This document shows positions 38,001 to 49,600 of a DNA stretch of 64,000 nucleotides, piece by piece. Location: NCBI GenBank assembly GCA_026122225.1, contig JANEZZ010000802.1:310001-374000 (forward strand), given 5' to 3'. This DNA is from Heloderma charlesbogerti (lineage: Eukaryota > Chordata > Lepidosauria > Squamata > Helodermatidae). The position numbers were made by a program, and so were the translations under genes. How positions within the stretch are numbered: the stretch's first letter is position 1; every line of letters starts with the position of its first letter. The notes beneath the pieces are model-generated. The model ran no database searches. It had not been told where the DNA came from and worked only from the letters and a program-made list of their open reading frames with translations.

Positions 38001-41000
38001 CCCTTGTTAACCCTAATTTAAATGTTGAGGAAGCATGTGGGAAAGTTCATTGGGACAAAACAAATTCCTAACATCACATATACACTGATAGGGTCTGAGC
38101 TGGCAGTGACTGACCAAGGAAGGGATCTTGGAGTCATGGTGGATAGCTCCATAAAATTGTCAACCCAGTGTGTGGCTACTGTGAAAAAGGCAAATTCCAT
38201 GTGGGTGATCATTAGGAAAGGTGTTGAAAATAAATCGGCCAGTATTGTAACTTTATATAAATTTATGGTGCGACCACACTTGGAATGCTACATGGAGTTC
38301 TGGTGGAGAAAGATATTGTAGAGCTGGAAAAGGTACAGAAAAGGGCAACCAACCAAAATGAAAAACTCCCCTATAAGGAAAGGTTACGATTAGGTATGTA
38401 CGGATTGTGTAAAATCCATTCTGTCTATGTTTCGTGGGTTGTTAGGTGCCTTCCGTTCCATTGTCTGCCCAGTTGGATTTTTTAAAGTTCCTGAATTTGC
38501 ACAAATTTACAGGTGGTCTGCAAGTCCACAGAATCTGCTTGACAGGAGAAAAGCCATTCCGCTGTGGCTTTTGCTTGTGCTTGCTGGATTCATGAAAATT
38601 CGAACTCATTTGGTTTTGTTGCATATTTCTCTGGCATCCCTAGTTACAATGTTTGGGTTCTTTCAGCTTAGAAAAAAATCGAGTAAGGGGGGACATGATA
38701 GAAGTGTATAAAATTATGCATGGTGTGGAGAAAGTTGATAGGGAGATGGTTGTCTCTCTGTTTCATAATACTAGAACCGGAGGTCATCCCATAAAGCTCA
38801 TTGGTGGGAGATTTGAGACAGATAAAGGGACCTATATTGCCACACAGCACACACTTAAATGATGGCATTCACTGCCGCAAAATGAAGTGATGGCTTTAAA
38901 AAGGCAGTAGACAAATTCGTGGAGGATAAAGCTACGAATGGCTCATAGCCTCTCAATGCCAGTTGCTGCATGAGGGTGCTCACAGTGGCCACTGTGGGAA
39001 GAGAATACTGGACTAGATGGACCTTTGGTTTGATCTAGGAGAGCTCTTATGTTTTTGTGGTGAAATGTATGTTGCTATATACAAGGAGATTTTGACAGGG
39101 TGTGTGTGTATCACATGTTCATTCTGAATGTTTAAATCAGCTCTTGACTTAGAAGAATGCGATTGTTCCTTCTGAGCTGAATGGCAAGTCTCAGGTAGGC
39201 ACTGGGTTCAATCATTTTCAAGGAGTTTTTCCCCATTGCACAGTATCTCATATTTTCTTTGCTCCAGGATCACAACTGAATAGTTTCAGGGCAACGGAGT
39301 ATACCTTTCAGTGTGTTGTTATCGCTAAATATTTGTGTGCTTTGTCGTACTCTTCGTAGCTTACTCCTTTGAACCTAGTAATAAATAATAAATATGATGT
39401 TAGCAATAATAAATATAATAATAAATATGATGTTGGCAGCCATGGAGTAATTCAAGCAGTTCCAAATGTGTCAGACAGTGGATGAGATTGGTTGATTTAG
39501 TTTAGTATCTCAGCCTATCCCAAGGAATCAGAGCAGCTAACAACAGCTTTGAGAATTACATAGATAGCTTGCAGCCCAGTCCTATACACATCTACTCAGA
39601 GGCTCAGTGGCACTCACTCTCTGATAAGGCAAAGCGGTGAGTGGGCTGGAGTGAGCCCAGTGACTTTTCTATTCTGCATCACTGTGTGCTCACCATGTGC
39701 TCCTGAGAGCTGGGACTGAAGGGCTATGGCCTGATTACTCTGTGCAGGCAGGGAGCTTCATTGTGTTTCCTGACTCCTAACTGAGCAGAGCAGAGGAAGC
39801 TACCCCAGCTGGTCTAGGGGCTATACAAGCAAGCAAGCTCCGAGAGAGCAATCGATCAGAGCAGACAAACAGGGACAGCAAAGAGGAGTTCAGCAGGGGA
39901 GGTCCAGGGGGAGGTCCCTAACAATTTTTTAAAAAAATTCTTGTAACACACACTTCTATAGCAGTGTGACTCTGTTGTTAACCTCCAGTGAATAGAGGAC
40001 AAAGCACAGGCTATCCCAGTACAATCAGAAAGCTAGAAACATAAAGGGAATAGAGACTATGGAAAAGACTCTCCAGTGTTGCTGACCTGCAAGGTCTGTG
40101 CAATGCTTGTTTTCTTGCCTGAGATCAACATGGCCTACACTTGCAACAAGTGCAAGTTGGTTACACTATTGGGGAAAAAAAGTAAGGGGAATGGAGCAGC
40201 GAGTGTTGACCCTCAAGGGAGTCAGTGAAGACGAAGAGTTCTTAGACAGTATGGTGGAACTACAGCAGCAAAATGAAGTACAGGAGCTAGAGGAACAACA
40301 GCAAGCTGAGGCAGAAGAGGGAAATGCTGAAGCAAGGAAAAATGAAGTAGAAGATACCCCTTGGAAAAGAGTGACAGGAGCACAAGAATTAGAAGCCACT
40401 CCACACCAGTGGAAGCAGTGGTACTGTGGAACCATTTTCAGGTACTTGAGGATGAGACTGGAGAGGAAGAATTACAGGGAACCCCACATGAGAGCGAGCA
40501 AGAGGCTGAAGGTCAGTCAAGCAGAGGCAATGAAACCAAGGCCTACAACAACAAGAAGAGCAGTAGTTGTGGGAGATGCCTTGTTGCGTGGTATTGAAAC
40601 CCAAGTATATGTCAGGGTGGACACTGAGCCCATAGAACCTCAGAGCAGTTCTGATTCTGAGGAGGAACAGCCGTCCATGGGACAGGAGTGCGCTCATCCC
40701 TCCCAGGTCCTGCAGCTGGCAGAGATTCCTCCTGCCGACATTCCAGAGATAGATAGCGGTCCTGGGAGTGAAAGAGCGTGGGAGGAGGGCTGGTTGGATG
40801 CTCAACGCAGACACAAAGAGCGACGAGCTATGGAGGCGTAGCGCCTGTTTGGCGCGCAAGCAACGGTTGTGTCCAGAGGACCCAAGGGAAAAGGGGAGGG
40901 ACTCTCCCTAGCCCATAAGTTCAGGGTCTGCAAGTGATTCTCATTCAAACGGGGACCAACTGTTTCTAACCTGGGGCATAGGTTACTCTGCTGTTGGGGC

Positions 41001-43585
41001 ATAGGTGACAATGAGATGTGGCTGCAAAAAAGACAAATGCTATTTTGGGCTGCATTAATAGAAGTATAGCTTCCAAATCTCATGAAGTACTAGTTCCCCT
41101 CTACTCAGCACTGGTTAGGCCTCATCTTGAGTACTGTGTCCAGTTCTGTGCACCACACTTTAAGAAGGAAGCAGACAAACTGGAAAAGGTTCAGAGGAGG
41201 GCAACGAAGATGATCAGGGGACTAGAAACAAAGCTCTACGAGGAGAGACTGAAAGAACTGGGCATGTTTAGCTTTGAGAAGACTGAGGGGAGATATGATA
41301 GTGCCCTTCAAGTACTTGAAAGGTTGTCACAGACAGGTAGGCCAGGAGCTCTTTTCGATCATCCCAGACTGCAGGATACGGAATAATGGGCTCAAGTTAC
41401 AGGAAGCCAGATTCCGGCTGAACATCAGGAGAACCTTCCTGACTGTTAGAGCAGTACGACAATGGAACCAATTACCTAGGGAGGTGGTGGGCTCTCTCAC
41501 ACTGGAGGTGTTGAAGACGAGGCTGGACAGCCATCTGTCAGGGATGCTCTGACTTGGATTCCTGGATTGAGCAGGGGGTTGGACTCGATGGCCTTGTAGG
41601 CCCCTTCTAGTCTATGATTCTATGACTTGTGTATATGACATCAGCCTAATGCCCCTTGTAAAGGTGTCATAATAGAAACAGACCAGATAAATAGACCTGG
41701 CATGGAGAAAAGAGGGGAGCTGGAAAACAAACAAAAATTTTAAAATGTTGGTGTTTACAAAACAGGTATATAGGCAGTCAAACAGATATAATAATTAGTT
41801 CTTCCAAACGGTGCTGGTTGAGGCAGCAGCAAGAATAGCTCCCAGCTGATGGAACTATACTGACCTATGGTCCTTCCTTCCCCAGGGCAGCTGATGTTGT
41901 GCCAGAGGGGCATGTGCGAAGGGACGAGGTAACAGGGAAGATCAGTTGGCCAGAGACAGAAGTTTGAGTTTGTGCTGCTAGTTGGCAAGAACAGCGTTGC
42001 TTGGTGTGGCAGGGGTAGGGGTGGGAGTTGAACCTAGAACCTAGCATGGCCTTTGTGCATACTTGCTTCCTCCCACCACTACACAGTATTACAAAAGGTA
42101 CTATCCGTTTCCAGTATGGTTTCATCACAAGGAAAATGACAGCCCTGTCAAAGGCCTTACTCCTTGGGGAACTGGGGTAAAATAATACCATGGGCCTGGG
42201 CAGATAATTCCTGCATCTTTAGCCACTGTGAATTGTAAGGCTATGTTCATGCTTTATTAAACAAGGCTTTATTATTTATTTTTTACCAGCCAACGGACAT
42301 GGCTTCACACAGGCTGGAATAGGCCTTACGCTTTCAAGCAAACGTACACAGCTGTCAGACTTGGACACACTGTGCCTGCCCCATCTGAATGAAGCCATGC
42401 CTGCTGGCACCCCTAGGCACAGCCCCTGCCATAGTGCTCCCCTATAGCCCCCTGGGGAGAGAGTCTGTCCATACCATTCCTCTGAAGAGGAGCTACCCCA
42501 CAGCTTGGGGAGGGGGCAGGTGTATGACTCTGTCCCTCAGTCTACTAATCTCTCCTGACTTCAAACTGTATGGACTGCAAGGCTGTGTGCTGGTTAGGGA
42601 GGTCTGCCCCTAGTGGCTGAAGATGTTACTGCAGGCTTCAACCATATGGACACGTTTAAATTAATTAAAATTAATTAATGCAATTGAAAACAAACTAAGT
42701 CCTAGGTGTACACCCCTAAGGTCCCCTTAGTTTGCATGCCAAATTTCAGATGTCTAGGTTTCATGGTCTTGGCACTGACTGATGGACAGATACACATCCT
42801 CTTTTATTATTTTAGATTTATTTCAATTATTTTTAAGTTGCTTGTTAGGGTTATGCCCTTCCAAAGTAGCATACAAATAGAGAAGGTACTCTTATTTAAA
42901 GGTGACCACATCAGAACAGATGTCTTCGAGGCCCACCCAAATGCTAGAGCAAAAGGGGCAAGGCATGGGTTTATTGAAAGGAATTTCTGAAGACTTGAAG
43001 CCACCATCGAGAAGTCCCTGTCTTTAGTGGAGATGAGAGTAGGGAAGGACAGGCTAATGTGAAAAGATTTAGCAGGCTCAGGACTACAAAGAAAGGACAA
43101 GGAGGCTACCTGCAGAGAAATATGAGTGGGTTCACACAAACATGGTTTCACCATGCTATCAGGCTTACTTATCCTTACATATATTCAGGTGCACATCCAG
43201 ATTGGGTATCATGTGGTTCCAGCTGTCAACAGCAAAAAGTGCCCAATGAGGTGGTGCACTTGGTTACTGCATATAATTTGTGGCTGTCCTGCAGAAAATA
43301 GAACAGTGGTATTATGTGTTTGTTTTAAATTGCAGCAAAGATTGTAATTCAAGAAAAGGGGAGAGCCCAGTTCCACAATACCACTAAAGGTTCTCCTGTC
43401 CAATGATCCCACAGGGTCCTGATCTCACATGGCAAAGCCACAACTCCAATTCATCTTTCACATTAATCAACATGTCTTGGGTGGACCAAGTGATCCCACC
43501 TATATTACCTGTCTTTACCTCTCTAAAATCAATGGCTGCTATCTGGATACCTGTAAAGATAATTTGATGAGTTATATGTGTATAT

Positions 43586-43626
<41 letters not shown>

Positions 43627-46600
43627 CCTTTTCATCCATGAACATGAAACAATAAAATTGATTTTTGCTTCTGACACTTTCTTTTCACTTTCTCAGGAAA
43701 GCCTGTGACGATAGCAATGAGCCTTGATGTTGCAAGTATTTCCAGCATTTCTGAGAGTGATATGGTAAGCAAATAATCCCTGCTGGGTATATAAGGAAAT
43801 AGTACAGTGAATTATTCCAGCTCCAGACATGGAATGAAGTTCAATTGTGTTCAGTATCTATACCTTTGATAGTGCTCCCTTGATTTCTTCTTTTTCATCC
43901 AGGGCATTAGAAGCTAACATGAGTGGTAGAGATGGCATGTTGCATGAGTTGGTCTTGTTCTAGAGGGCCAAGAACATTTTCTCTTGGAGAGAGTGTTTGC
44001 TTCATGCTCCATGTCTGGGAACCATAGGGTTTTGTTATTTTGTTTTTATCTATAAGAAGGTCAAATGACTTACCAAAACCTGAAATGGCATTCCAGGAGT
44101 TTGTTTACAGTCAGAGTTGATATTAGGCCTGCAATGTTTAGTCAGTCTGTCAGGTAGAATTAAAAGCTTCTTAACTGATTAAAAAGCTGTCTCTTGAATA
44201 ATTGCACATCAGGTTTTATTCTTAAAAACAATGATTTTTAATACACTTACAGAAACCATGGGTAGTAACTCTGACACGAGAGGGAATGCCTCTTCAAAGA
44301 TAGGAGCATAAGAAGAACCTCCTGGATCACACCAAGGGCCTACCTAGTCCAGCATTCTGTTCACATAGGGGCCAACCCCATGAGAAGCCCACAAGCAGGA
44401 TATGAGGGCAAAAGCACCCACCCGCTCACGTTCCCCAGCAACTGGTATACAGAGGCATACTCCTCCAATACTGTACGTAACATATAGCCATCATGCCTAG
44501 TACAACACATGTAGGCATAATTTAAACAAAAAGAATGCATTGTTTCTTCAGAACAATTGTGTACTGTATGCAAATTTATGTAGATGCAGATAATGACTGA
44601 ACTACAAGCCACTCGATCAATCAACTAAGATTTCTTTGATTGAATGAGAGTCCTGTTTCACATGTATGTCATGTGACTGACTGAACACAGCAAGGATGTT
44701 TTCCCCTGAACGTCAGACTGGGCATAACCTCATTTGCTTTCTTTTGGCTCCTCCTGAAGGAGGCAGCTTTGCTCATTTGCAGGAGTCACATAGACTCATA
44801 GAATCATGGGGCTGGAAGGGGCCTACAAGGCCATTGAGTCCAACCCCCTGCTCAGTACAGGAAGCCTGATTCCCAGGCGGTCTCTCATCCAAGTACTAAT
44901 CAGGGCTGACCCTGCTTAGCTTCCAAGATCAGATGAGATCAGGCATGGAGTTATTTGCTCTGTCAGCAGCCTTCTGCAGTTCAGCTGCTCTCTGGCCTGT
45001 ATTGTCTAGGCTGAATATAGAGGGCTGGGGGATGGATATAGTCCCACTGCAGTGAAGGTTGGGTAGAGGGTGTTTTGGACTGTTTTGGTTCTGTGATTCA
45101 GAGACTCTGTGTGAGGGAGAGCTTCAGCAGCTGCAGCTTTAGAATTGCAATGTTGCAATGACAACTAACTGTTGACCTGCCAAACATCTTGCCACAATGG
45201 TGATTAAAAGCATAAGAGCTTCTGGGTCAAGAATTGCCAATCCAGCAAGATGTGTTTGCTGTTCAGGGAGGCCAATCAGGGAATGCATGGTGTTCGGTAA
45301 CACTCCCACTGAAAGTGCAGGTTGACAGCCTGGATATGCTAGTCTGGACCCGGCTCTGCTCCTAGAGGGCCAGTTTGCCCCTGTGGCCAGGAGTGGATTT
45401 GTATAGTTTTGGCTGATGTGCTAGTAGCAGCCTTTTCCTGGAAAACACAGATCTGGCCACCGTCACACAGGCTTTGATTACATCCGGGTTGGAATACTGC
45501 AACATGCTCTACATGGGGCTGCCTTTGAAAAAAATTGGAGATTATAGCTGGTTCTGGATTGTGCTTGTATGGCTGTTGATGGGGGCCATTGCTTGGTGTA
45601 ATGACTCTCTTGTTCAATTTGCATTGGCTCCTGGTCAGTTCCAAGTAGGGATGGTCTAATCTGTCAATTTCACTTTCTCCCGCATTCAGATGTTTAAAAT
45701 CTCAAGTTCTTTCTCTCCTGAATATGAAGAACTTCATGAATTTTGGTAGCTTCTTATAAACAAACAAACAAACAAACTGAAACAACTTTCCCACCCATCT
45801 CCATCAGCCAAATTCAATAGGTACAGCTGTTCTCAACATGGAGAGGACAATGTTGTACCTGCCTGCCATACAGCTGTTAAAGATTAGGAGCCTGCCAGAA
45901 AAGAAGGCAAGCCTAATTCATCCCCACAAACATAGTTGATCATAGAGGGATTCAAACCCAGATTTCTAAGACCTAAGCACTCAAAGCTCTGGGATTGGGT
46001 AGACGAATCAGTTAGTTTCAGCTTCTTCCACATCTGAATTTTTTAAAATCTCATGTTCTTTCTGTCCCAAATATGAGGAAATTTGTGCATTTGTGAAAAT
46101 TCTTGTCAAATATGAACTCAAACCAATTTCTCCCCGGGTCCCTAAATTCAAGCTGCTGATTTAAAGCCCTATACAGTTTGAGCCTGGAATATCCAAGGGA
46201 CTCCTTGCTCCTGTATGGGTTTGTTGGCCTGTTAAGGAGGCTTTGCTCAATGCACCTCCACTATCTGAGGTGTGCTTGGTGAGTACACAGAACAGGGCCT
46301 TCTCAGTGGAGGAATTCCTTCTTTTGGGGAGGGTCATTTAAGCCCCTTCCCTCACAGCCTCTTTATTTTTTTTATTTTTTTATTATTGCATTTATACCCC
46401 ACCTTTTTTCCTCTTGCAAGTAACCCAAGGTGGCTTACATGTCCCCCTCTCCTACCTGTGAGGTAGGTGAGGCTGAGAGTCAGTGACTGGCCCAAAGTCA
46501 CCCAGTGAACTTAATGGTAGAGTGGGGACGAGAATCTGGTTCTCCCAAGTCCTAGTCCAACACTCTAACCAGTACACCACAGTGGTGTACCTTTGATGCT

Positions 46601-49600
46601 CTCTTATCCCCAGTGTTTGTTTGTGATGATGCTGTTTTAAGTTAGTTGTTCATTTAAAAAAACATTTGTGGTTGTGATTATTTTATTATGTTTCTGAGCT
46701 GCTCAAACATGGCATTAAAATATCTCTATAAAATAAACAAAGTCTTTCTGGTTTTAGACATCACAAGTATCTTTTGAAAATAAAGCACCTCTGAGATGAG
46801 AATAATGCATAGATTGGAAGTGTCCAAAGTCATTGGCCTGTGCACATAAAATGTCATACCTTTTGACATCAGTTTAAATGCAGAGTCCTATAGAAAGCAG
46901 GAGTCTATTGGGGTTTGGAACCCATAGGAAGTCTTTGATGGGTTGACACAGTCTTTCACGAAGCTAACTTTCCAGGTATTCCGAGGCTATTAATCAACAA
47001 ATATTCTCTTCATACAGGAGAGTTCTCATCACTATACAACTTACATTTTCCAGTCTCATGCAGAACATTATAGAGATGTACTCTCTGGCTAGATAAATAA
47101 TTGAACTACAAATGACCCAGGGGTTTTCACCTTCATTGCTGGGATTAATAATTCACTGCTTTGAAATGCATAACGGTGCATCATCTCAATCATTTAGGTG
47201 AAGAGGTTTCCCCCCTAACAGCATGAGAATAAAATCTGAAAGGTAGAAATGATATACATGAAGTCCCTGCATGACTTTTTTTTCCTTAACAGCTTTCATT
47301 CTAAAGCCTGTTACCGTCTCTACACTCAGTACAAAAGGAATCCTTTCACCCAGCAGTGGAGTGGAACGTGATATTTTGCATCCATAGAGAGCAATAAATC
47401 ATACTTTACCAGACACACGGTAACCTGAGGACTAGGGTGATGTTCAAATGTGGCAGGTGCGATATTCAGCTACAGTGTTAATACCTGAAGAGGTGTGAAT
47501 TTAAACCATTTTAGCTAAGATGTGACAGGCAATTGTATATAGTTACTTACATTCAGCAGCCCATAAAAGTATATGGGTGCTTCCAGGCAGAGGGCTCCCA
47601 GTTAGAAGGCATTGTGCAGCAATTCCGTCTTTTTCTCCTTAAGGGATTTTCTGCGGTAAGAAAAAAGACAGAAGAAGCAGTGGGAAAACAGAGGACAGTT
47701 ATGAGTGGATGACAATTACATCTGTTCCACCCCTCCACTCCAGCTAAAATTCCATGAATGAGTCAGGGTTTGAGAAAAGGCTGATTACTGCAATGCACTC
47801 TATGTAGAGCTCCCTTTGAAGACTGTTCAGAAACTGTCACTGGTACAACATACAGCAGCCAGACTAACTGGTGCTAGTACTAGGGAACATACCTTGCTAA
47901 TACTAAAAGTACTACACTGGCTACTAATTTGTTTCCAGGACTAAGTCAAAGTGCTAGCTTTGATCTTTAAATCACTAAAGGCGCAATCCTATGCATGTTT
48001 CGACAGAAAAAAGTGTTATAACTCCCAGCATTCCCCAGCCATCATGGCTGGCTGAGGAATGCTGGGAACTGTACCACTTTTTCCTGTCTAGACATGCATA
48101 GGATTGTGCCCTAAGTGGCTTGGAACCAGGGGCGTTTCTTCATGACAATGGAAGGAGATGGGAGGAGAAGCCAACTGTGGCTTACCCGGATTTTTCAAGG
48201 AGCCGGCTTTGGTCTGCACAGGTCTCCACAAGCAGTGTATTGCAGTCGTTTCACAGAACATACTTACGGGTGGGGAGGGGAGTTGAAGTGAGCATCATCT
48301 GACTGGCAGGGGCTGCTCAACCAATAAGAAATGCTCTTCCCCCAAACACACACATCGAGGCTCTCCCTCCTTTCTCCTTTGATAAAATCCTTGGAGGTTT
48401 CCTCCCCCATATCCACAGAAATCACTCTCTTTTTCTCTCTCTCCTCCCTCCCCGACAATCATGAAAGGAACGCCGTGTTCTAGCTACGTTGCTGCAGTCA
48501 ATCGAAGCTTCAACATGAAGGCTGTCTAAATGCATTATTTTGATTCATGGGAATCTTGGGAGCGTGCAGTTTGGAGACAAGCCTCACTCATTATAGTAGG
48601 AGTTACTCTGGAGTAGACACACACATGTTTGTGCTAGGAAAGACATGGAGGGGAAACAGATGGGAAACCAGTCCCCTTTCTAACCCGATGCTGCACAGGA
48701 TCGGGATGATCGAAGGTGGAAATAGTTACTTCCGAATGGCAATAAACCAAACAATGGAGAATCGCAGCTTCGAGAAAGCGCTTTACAGCCTTTTGGGAAT
48801 TAGTGCTTTAAAATCTGCTATTTCAATTGGGGCGGGGGGGGGGATCTCTGTAAATTCTGATGTGTGAATTCAGGGGACATGCCTTGTTGACCACAATGGG
48901 GGTTACTTCTAAGTAGACACTAAGTGGTTTGTGCAGGGATGGGGCCACATCCCTTGAGCGGAGTCACGGTGAAAGGCACACCCCTGGGCAGGGTCAGCAT
49001 ACCCAAGGCCAATGCGGGGGTTGGGGCACACAGCAACTATACTGCGGAGAACCTGACTTAAGGAAAAGAATCAGACTTTAAGCAGTCTCAGGACATCCGG
49101 GTTTTCCCTGATAAGCTCCGGGGTGGCTGCTGGATGGCCACAACGTCATGTATCCTGAACGACCTCCAAACGCAGCCAGCTCGGAGTAAATCATTCATGG
49201 AGGCACCCCCCAGGATACACATAGAATTACCTACTCCCAGATGAACCTGTCTAGCCATTATTTCTTTATTTACATCCTACCTTTCCAACAGAATATTGTT
49301 CAAGACAGCTAACAGCAGCAAGAACATTCTTCAAAATACAAACTAAAATATATTTTAAAAGACACCATAAAAATGACACACCAGAGAAATAAACAGTACT
49401 AAAACAAAGAAAGCACTAACCATATCTGCGGGTGGCCAACTGATAGGCTATAAGGCAGCCAAAAAAGGGCGATTTTTTTTCACACACACCTCCAACTGAA
49501 CGCCATCAGACAGGGAGTTGGGCAAACCTGAGGGAGGGGATGCTGAAGTCTGGATGTGGCCACTGAGAAGCCTTCTCTCACATTCCCGCCAAACACACCT

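Noticed and set aside
40098..40841. 247-codon plus-strand open frame, the longest multi-domain-looking frame outside the LINE fragments
   Set aside because: Its first two thirds are CR1 ORF1 out of its original start frame, and its end is LTR-like sequence. It is a fusion by insertion, not a host gene.
44869..44944. A functional 5S rRNA gene
   Set aside because: Both ends are missing and the segment is fused to a CR1 tail.
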